In this document: positions 58,261-64,000 of the stretch, piece by piece
Position numbering within the stretch: position 1 is the stretch's first letter
How the letters are laid out: every line of letters starts with the position of its first letter
Assembly (NCBI RefSeq): GCF_007289895.1
Contig: NZ_CP041660.1
Coordinates: forward strand, 682,001-746,000
Origin: Catenovulum sediminis
Lineage (GTDB): Bacteria; Pseudomonadota; Gammaproteobacteria; Enterobacterales; Alteromonadaceae
Direction of reading: 5' to 3'
Length of the DNA stretch: 64,000 nt
Notes under the pieces: generated by a model
Seen by the model: only the letters and a program-made list of their open reading frames with translations
The model's database searches: none
Told to the model about the DNA's origin: nothing
Program-made: the position numbers and the translations under genes

Positions 58261-58572
58261 ATGTACGCGGTTTTCCAAAGTGGTGGTAAACAACACCGTG
58301 TAGCCGAAGGCCAAACCGTTCGCCTAGAGAAAGTTGAACTTGAAGCTGGTGCTTCAGTTGAGTTCGACAATGTTTTGTTAATCTCTAATGGCGAAGATAT
58401 TAAAATTGGCGCACCTTATGTTGAAGGCGGTAAAGTGACTGCTGAAGTCATTGGTCATGGTCGTGGTGAGAAAGTTAAGATTGTTAAGTTTAGACGTCGT
58501 AAGCATTCTCGCAAACAAGCTGGTCATCGTCAGTGGTTTACAGAAGTCAAAATTACTGGCATTAATGCTTAA
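58261..58572 (+). CDS. rplU: 50S ribosomal protein L21
   Basis: A 103-residue ribosomal protein. [20 protein letters not shown] and [20 protein letters not shown] are near-invariant L21 sequences. It diverges from ispB and forms an operon with rpmA 17 bp downstream, the standard rplU-rpmA-obgE order. GAGCGGAG precedes the ATG as ribosome binding site. Confidence 0.98.
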   Translation: MYAVFQSGGKQHRVAEGQTVRLEKVELEAGASVEFDNVLLISNGEDIKIGAPYVEGGKVTAEVIGHGRGEKVKIVKFRRRKHSRKQAGHRQWFTEVKITGINA

Positions 58573-58589
58573 TACAGGAGACTGAATCA

Positions 58590-58847
58590 ATGGCACATAA
58601 GAAGGCAGCAGGTAGTACTCGAAACGGACGTGATTCAGAAAGCAAACGCTTAGGTGTTAAGCGTTTCGGTGGTGAATCTGTCTTAGCGGGTAACATTATC
58701 GTTCGTCAACGTGGTACTAAGTTCCACGCGGGCAACAACGTAGGTATTGGTCGTGACCACACTTTATTTGCTTTATCTGATGGTAAAGTTAAATTTGAAG
58801 TTAAAGGTCCGCACAACCGTAAATTTGTAAGCATCGAAGCTGCTTAA
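58590..58847 (+). CDS. rpmA: 50S ribosomal protein L27
   Basis: An 85-residue ribosomal protein with [20 protein letters not shown] and [12 protein letters not shown], typical L27. The N-terminus reaches the peptidyl-transferase centre in the ribosome. The strong terminator at 58871 separates it from obgE. Confidence 0.98.
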   Translation: MAHKKAAGSTRNGRDSESKRLGVKRFGGESVLAGNIIVRQRGTKFHAGNNVGIGRDHTLFALSDGKVKFEVKGPHNRKFVSIEAA

Positions 58848-58870
58848 TTTACAGACCTAATGAATTTTAA

Positions 58871-58895
58871 AACCCCGCTACGGCGGGGTTTTTTG
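58871..58895 (+). terminator. Rho-independent terminator after rpmA
   Basis: AACCCCGC-TACG-GCGGGGTT followed by TTTT. A perfect 8-bp stem with a tetraloop, 24 bp after the stop. Confidence 0.93.
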
Positions 58896-58990
58896 TTTAA
58901 TATACATTTCTGCAGTTAATCTCAATATCCAGTTTAAGTACTCCATATACGTCCTGCACCTTAAAGCGCTATAATTGATATTCAAATTAA

Positions 58991-60196
<1,206 letters not shown>

Positions 60197-60204
60197 GTTA
60201 TATT

Positions 60205-60702
60205 ATGAAATTATCAATGATAGCCGCCATGACGCCCGAAAGGGCCATTGGCAAAGACAATAAACTCCTTTGGCACATGCCGGCAGACTTAAAGTTTTTT
60301 AAGCAAACTACGCTGAATAAGCCCATTATTATGGGACGCAAAACTTTTGATTCAATTGGCCGGCCTTTGCCTGGCCGATTGAATATTGTTGTAAGCCGAC
60401 AAACTCAAGCGCCGCACCCTGATGTGAAATTAGCGAACTCGCCCGAGCAGGCACTAGAGATAGCGAAACAACACGCTGACTCGGAAGAAATTGTGGTCAT
60501 TGGTGGTGGCCATATATATGAAACATTTCTACCCTATGCTGACATTTTATATATAACCTGGGTTGATGCATCGATTGAAGGTGATGCGTTTTTTCCGGAA
60601 ATCACAGAAAATAACTGGCAGCCCATTAAACAAATTGAAGGGACTGTAGACGAAAAAAATCAATATCCTCATAAATTTGTGACCTATGCACGTAGATCTT
60701 AA
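60205..60702 (+). CDS. folA: dihydrofolate reductase
   Basis: A 165-residue NADPH-dependent enzyme reducing dihydrofolate to tetrahydrofolate; the trimethoprim target. MSMIAAMTPERAIGKDNKL-like N-terminus, LLWHMPADLKFFKQTT (catalytic Asp in MPADLK), PIIMGRKTFDSIGRPLPGR and IVVIGGGHIYE are all typical. It lies 8 bp after obgE, apparently in one operon. Confidence 0.96.
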   Translation: MKLSMIAAMTPERAIGKDNKLLWHMPADLKFFKQTTLNKPIIMGRKTFDSIGRPLPGRLNIVVSRQTQAPHPDVKLANSPEQALEIAKQHADSEEIVVIGGGHIYETFLPYADILYITWVDASIEGDAFFPEITENNWQPIKQIEGTVDEKNQYPHKFVTYARRS

Positions 60703-60764
60703 AATTACTCAAGATCTACGCCTTTTACATTTCACAGGCTGCCTTCCCAATACGCCCCACACCT

Positions 60765-60782
60765 TGTAAGAGATTTCTCACA
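60765..60782 (+). promoter_or_regulatory. UvrY/GacA-box upstream of the CsrB-like RNA
   Basis: TGTAAGAGATTTCTCACA fits the GacA/UvrY consensus TGTAAG-N6-CTTACA with one deviation and is nearly the reverse complement of the E. coli csrB upstream site. It is centred about 180 bp before the proposed start of the RNA, similar to the far-upstream position known for csrB in enterics. Confidence 0.75.
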
Positions 60783-60918
60783 TAGGGGCTAGGACTTTTC
60801 TCTTTAAACAACATACATAAACACCAATAAAAACATAAACGATTGATTTACAACAAAATTAAAGCAATGTGGAAGTATTAAAATTTTAGTGCAGAAAATT
60901 ATTTAGTAAATAGTCAGT

Positions 60919-60946
60919 TTCAGACCGCAGGTCAATTAACTATTAT
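60919..60946 (+). promoter_or_regulatory. candidate promoter of the CsrB-like RNA
   Basis: TTCAGA and TATTAT with a 16-bp spacer would start transcription near 60953, just before the first GGA motifs. The -35 element is weak, as expected for an activator-dependent promoter. Confidence 0.4.
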
Positions 60947-61136
60947 TTACCACGTTGCTTAGGAAAACGGATTGCACCCAACTTCAGAGTAACACGGAAA
61001 AAGTTGAGGAAAGGAAGGCAAGATGCCGAATAGATGAACAGGATTGTCAGCAAGGATGTGCAAAGGATGTGGAGTATTAGGGTAGGATAATGGATTTTAA
61101 GTGTTTAGGATGAACTGTTGGGAAACAAAAGTACTC

Positions 61137-61494
61137 GGACGTAAAAGGACAAGGGAAGCAAGGTTGCACATACAAAGCTTAGGATAAGCAGCAGGAGCAA
61201 ACAGGACGTACAGGATAAGGGAAGGCAGGAGCCACATTAGGTATAGGAAATACTGGCAGGCGCAAAGCGACAGGATGTAAAAGGAAAATGGAAGCAAGGT
61301 TGCACATACAAAGCTTAGGATAAGCAGCAGGAGCAAACAGGATGTACAGGATAAAGGAAGGCAGGAGCCACATTAGGTATAGGAAATACTGGCAGGCGCA
61401 AAGCGACAGGATGTAAAGGAAAATGGAAGCAAGGTTGCACATACAAAGCTTAGGATAAGCAGCAGGAGCAAACAGGACGTACAGGATAAGGGAA
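61137..61494 (+). repeat. 135-136 bp tandem repeat, 2.6 copies, inside the CsrB-like RNA
   Basis: GGAAGCAAGGTTGCACATAC recurs at 61154, 61290 and 61425 (periods 136 and 135). Copies differ at only a few positions (for example GGACGT/GGATGT, AAGGGA/AAAGGA). Each unit carries about ten GGA motifs. No spacers and no palindromic CRISPR-like unit are present. Confidence 0.92.
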
Positions 61495-61644
61495 AGACTT
61501 AGGATGAGTTTAAATGGAAAAAATGGGTGGAATCCCGCAGGATGCAAAATACAATAACTAGAAATAATGGACACATCATTCAGATGCTTTTAGGGAAACC
61601 TTCGACAAGAATGTCTTCATCATGGTTAGATGATTGAAAATTTA

Positions 61645-61680
61645 GGTGGCGGCTGAGGTCGCCACCATTCACTCTTCTTG
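61645..61680 (+). terminator. candidate terminator of the CsrB-like RNA
   Basis: GGTGGCG pairs perfectly with CGCCACC across an 8-nt loop and is followed by ATTCACTCTTCTTGTT, which is T-rich but not a clean T run. Confidence 0.5.
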
Positions 61681-61773
61681 TTAATTATTCCAATAAATTT
61701 AAATTGTCATAATCTGCCCCTTTGCAGATGTTATACTGTTTTTATTTCCCTACTATTTTTCTACTATTGAAGT

Positions 61774-63408
61774 ATGCAGTTACCGAAAGCCATTAGTAAT
61801 AATTTGCGATTTTTAGTTGTAGAAGTTGAATCACAACTAAGCCAATTACATGCCTATTTAGAAAGTCAGATAGACACAGTTGGTCAGCGCATAATTAAAC
61901 GCAGCGGCTATGCATACAATCTAATGCAACGCATCCAAAACGCCTGCAACCGCCACATTGTAAACAACTGCCATCGGCAGAATATGCAATTAAATACTGT
62001 CTCTGTAATAGCCAATGAGTTAGAGCGCATTACTCAGCTTGCCAGAGATTGTGTGCAACAAATAAAACACTTATCAAGCGACCACCAAATCGAGCTGTCG
62101 GTTTATTTGCCATTAATAAAAAAAATAATCAAAAGCACCCAGCTCATCGAACTGGCGCTTATTAAAAATGATACGCGCTTAGCATTAAAATTAAGCAAAG
62201 CCGAACATAAAATAGATAAGTCTTACCGTAAAATTTTAAAAACATACACAACAGAACTCAAAAAACAGCAACATACCGAAGATCTGGTAACCGCATTGTT
62301 TATTGCTCACGCGATAGAACAAATGGGAGATTGCCTGTTAAATATCAGTGAATCTATTATTTCCAATAACATAGGTCAGCCACTTGATCTTCAAAGATTC
62401 CAAAGTCTACGTGACACGCTCAATAATTGGCTGGATGAAGACAAACTCGCTGAAATTGAACTCGCACAGATTGCGGAAACGCGCTCTGGCAGCGGTATAT
62501 CCTCAGTACATTATATTGACGATAACAACGAGCAACAACTGGCGATTTTTAAAGATGGTGAGCGTAAAAAATTAAAAGAAGAATTTGATGGTGTGAAGCG
62601 CTGGCACCGCATTTTTCCAGGAGTGGCTCCCCAAATACTCACCTACAAAAAAACTGGCGATAATGCAGCACTGCTCATTGAACACTTAGAGGGTATCACT
62701 TTTGAAGAAATCGTACTGAATGTCCCTGAAGATATCATGCAATGCTCGCTACAAGCATTGGCTGAACGTTTAACCGATATTTGGCAAACGACTAAAAAAA
62801 ATGAAATTGCCAATGCTGCTTTTTGTGCGCAAACCCAAAAGCGAATGGCTGATGTCTATGCAATACATCCAGAATTTTCACAACACAGCATAAATATTTG
62901 TGGACACGCCCAATACGGCCTAAATGAACTGTTAAAACATGGAGAAGCACTAGAAACTGCTTACCCTGCTCCATTTACCGTCTTTATTCACGGTGACTTC
63001 AACGTCGATAACATCATTTATAATCATCCATCAAACAAAATTAACTTTATCGACGTACACCGCTCTCGTTATCAAGACTATGTGCAGGACGTTTCGGTTT
63101 TTATGGTGTCTCACTACCGGCTTCAGGTATTTGATACCCGCAGCCGCCAACGTATAAACCAACAAATCATTAATTTTTATCGATTTGCACAATCTTTTGC
63201 AGAAAAACATAACGACACCTTTTTTGAAATCAGGTTGGCATTTGGATTGGCGCGCTCGTTTGCAACGTCAACGCGATTTATCTTAGATCGCAATCTTTCA
63301 CAAAATATGTTTTATCGTGCACAGTACATACTGGCACAAGTAAATAAATTAAATTTTAAACAAGCAAAAAAATATAAATTGCCAATTTTGGAGTTATTTA
63401 GTGGCTAA
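61774..63408 (+). CDS. PhoU-like / phosphotransferase (APH) fusion protein
   Basis: A 544-residue cytoplasmic protein. Residues 1-215 are helical with a PhoU-like pattern (NELERITQLARDCVQQIKHL and a second repeat around ALFIAHAIEQMGDCLLNISE). Residues 250-540 form an aminoglycoside-phosphotransferase-like kinase: FIHGDFNVDNIIYNHP (catalytic HGDxxxxN) and NFIDVHRSRYQDYVQDVS (metal-binding Asp). The next gene, an ATP-grasp enzyme, overlaps its stop by 8 bp, so the two are coupled. PhoU-like proteins beside ATP-grasp enzymes occur in the uncharacterised GAK-type clusters; the substrate is unknown. Confidence 0.75.
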   Translation: MQLPKAISNNLRFLVVEVESQLSQLHAYLESQIDTVGQRIIKRSGYAYNLMQRIQNACNRHIVNNCHRQNMQLNTVSVIANELERITQLARDCVQQIKHLSSDHQIELSVYLPLIKKIIKSTQLIELALIKNDTRLALKLSKAEHKIDKSYRKILKTYTTELKKQQHTEDLVTALFIAHAIEQMGDCLLNISESIISNNIGQPLDLQRFQSLRDTLNNWLDEDKLAEIELAQIAETRSGSGISSVHYIDDNNEQQLAIFKDGERKKLKEEFDGVKRWHRIFPGVAPQILTYKKTGDNAALLIEHLEGITFEEIVLNVPEDIMQCSLQALAERLTDIWQTTKKNEIANAAFCAQTQKRMADVYAIHPEFSQHSINICGHAQYGLNELLKHGEALETAYPAPFTVFIHGDFNVDNIIYNHPSNKINFIDVHRSRYQDYVQDVSVFMVSHYRLQVFDTRSRQRINQQIINFYRFAQSFAEKHNDTFFEIRLAFGLARSFATSTRFILDRNLSQNMFYRAQYILAQVNKLNFKQAKKYKLPILELFSG

Positions 63409-64000
63409 CTTAAAAATAGGGGTTATTGGCTTACCCGGAAAATGGTCGAGCGAAGTCCTAGCGGATGCAGTCGCTGAAAAAACAGGCTATCGTTTATTAC
63501 TTGATATGGCAGAAGTGAAACTAGATACTGAAAGTAAAACGCTGACATACAAAAATATTGATTTAACGCAACTTGATGCCCTAATCGTAAAAAAAATCAG
63601 TGCAGAATATAGCCCACATGTACTCGACAAACTGGAATTGTTAAGAGTCGCAGAAAATCGCGGTGTACGTGTTTTTAGCCGTGCAGAAAATATTTTACGT
63701 TTGATAGACCGTTTAAGCTGCACTGTAACACTATGTAACCACGATATCCCAATGCCACCGACACAAGTTACAGAATCAATTGATGAAGCAATTAAAATTG
63801 TCGAACAATATCAGGAAGCGGTATTTAAGCCTTTATATTCGACCAAGGCACGTGGCATGTTCATCGCCAAAGCCAGCACAGCAGCAACAGAGCTTAAGCA
63901 GCAAATAACAGAGTTTAGTGCATCTAACCCTATGATGTACATTCAGAAAAAAATAGAACTGCCCGGTCAAGATTTGGGGATGGTATTTTTAGGTAATGAA
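63401..64000 (+). CDS. ATP-grasp ligase-like protein, N-terminal 200 residues (partial)
   Basis: A gene that starts with GTG at 63401, overlapping the previous stop by 8 bp, and runs off the window. It begins VANLKIGVIGLPGKWSSEVL. LDALIVKKISAEY, VRVFSRAENILRLIDRLSC and VFKPLYSTKARGMF give a RimK/GshB-like ATP-grasp architecture, with the Lys of FKP and the following loop contacting ATP. It resembles the ATP-grasp member of GAK-type clusters. The acceptor and product are unknown, and the C-terminal half is not visible. Confidence 0.72.
   Translation, partial: MANLKIGVIGLPGKWSSEVLADAVAEKTGYRLLLDMAEVKLDTESKTLTYKNIDLTQLDALIVKKISAEYSPHVLDKLELLRVAENRGVRVFSRAENILRLIDRLSCTVTLCNHDIPMPPTQVTESIDEAIKIVEQYQEAVFKPLYSTKARGMFIAKASTAATELKQQITEFSASNPMMYIQKKIELPGQDLGMVFLGNE

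Larger units (their letters stand above)
60953..61690 (+). ncRNA. csrB: oversized CsrB-type CsrA-sequestering RNA
   Basis: No plausible protein lies between folA (60702) and 61774. Instead the plus strand has about 47 GGA triplets in about 700 nt, mostly as AGGA (CAGGATG, CAGGACG, AAGGATG, TAGGATG), the CsrA-binding core. Many sit in loops of small hairpins: GCTT-AGGAT-AAGC (three copies), GTAT-AGGAA-ATAC (two copies), GC-AGGAT-GC. With the UvrY box 180 bp upstream this is the architecture of CsrB/RsmZ sponge RNAs, which titrate CsrA. The E. coli RNA is about 370 nt with roughly 20 GGA; this one is about double, because a 135-136 bp unit is repeated. The 5' end is inferred from a weak promoter and the 3' end from a hairpin at 61645. 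Confidence 0.78.

Noticed and set aside
61137-61494. CRISPR array
   Set aside because: The units are 135 bp, directly adjacent, with no short palindromic repeat, no unique spacers and no cas gene.
61097-61574. Minus-strand open frames of 79 and 131 codons with repeated hydrophobic segments
   Set aside because: They are antisense to the GGA-rich tandem repeat; the apparent Leu/Pro/Cys-rich repeats are the complement of AGGA motifs. No ribosome binding site, and the pattern is explained by the RNA.

Overview
The window is AT-leaning DNA from a marine gammaproteobacterium, most likely of the Alteromonadales (Alteromonas/Catenovulum-like). The supporting evidence is the conserved gene blocks rph-pyrE, miaB-ybeZ-ybeY-corC-lnt, ispB | rplU-rpmA-obgE-folA and yejABEF, together with SapC, FIST, HDOD and GGDEF/EAL proteins, a sulfatase/DUF5060 polysaccharide locus and a UvrY/CsrB-type riboregulator. 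No species can be named from the sequence alone.

Layout. 1-9.2 kb: 3' end of metK, a small flagellar rod-like protein next to a SprA-type metalloprotease homologue, OMPLA phospholipase, pyrE, rph, moaE, a YfaZ-type outer-membrane protein, an aldo/keto reductase, a class V aminotransferase, SprT and SapC. 9.5-14 kb: rlmA, mutH, a periplasmic binding protein, an HDOD protein and pabA/trpG. 14.2-22.1 kb: a polysaccharide or extracellular-polymer locus with an FG-GAP/ASPIC lipoprotein, a sulfatase that appears to carry a large in-frame internal deletion, a DUF5060 glycosidase-like protein and a divergent Tat-exported PhoD-like phosphatase. 22.2-27.7 kb: the yejABEF oligopeptide ABC transporter. 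27.9-32.6 kb: a diguanylate cyclase, a mini PstS-like protein coupled to a porin, trpS and tRNA-Arg(CCT). 32.7-39.4 kb: an envelope glycolipid cluster with a flippase-like protein, a GT2 enzyme and two tandem GT39+PAP2 pairs, ending against a Tsx-like channel. 40.2-47.1 kb: dusA carrying a genomic island of about 5.9 kb in its 5' end. The island has a 25-bp direct repeat at its edges, a broken integrase, a truncated WYL regulator, an IS66 element and a HipBA toxin-antitoxin pair with three regularly spaced operators. 47.2-58 kb: a frameshifted Gfo/Idh oxidoreductase, the lnt-corC-ybeY-ybeZ-miaB block, a GGDEF/EAL protein with a FIST sensor, and ispB. 58.2-60.7 kb: rplU, rpmA, obgE, folA. 60.7-61.7 kb: a non-coding region read here as an oversized CsrB-type RNA. 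61.8-64 kb: a PhoU-APH fusion and an ATP-grasp enzyme that runs off the window.

The most notable discovery candidate is at 60.77-61.69 kb. A UvrY/GacA-box palindrome lies about 180 bp upstream of a stretch of about 700 nt holding roughly 47 GGA triplets on the plus strand, many in small hairpin loops, with a 135-136 bp unit repeated 2.6 times. This is the architecture of a CsrA-sequestering sponge RNA, but about twice the length and GGA content of the E. coli one, apparently enlarged by tandem duplication. The next best observations are the three AAGT-N12-ACTT operators before hipBA, the island that has replaced the first codons of dusA, the internally deleted sulfatase, and the two translationally coupled GT39/PAP2 pairs.
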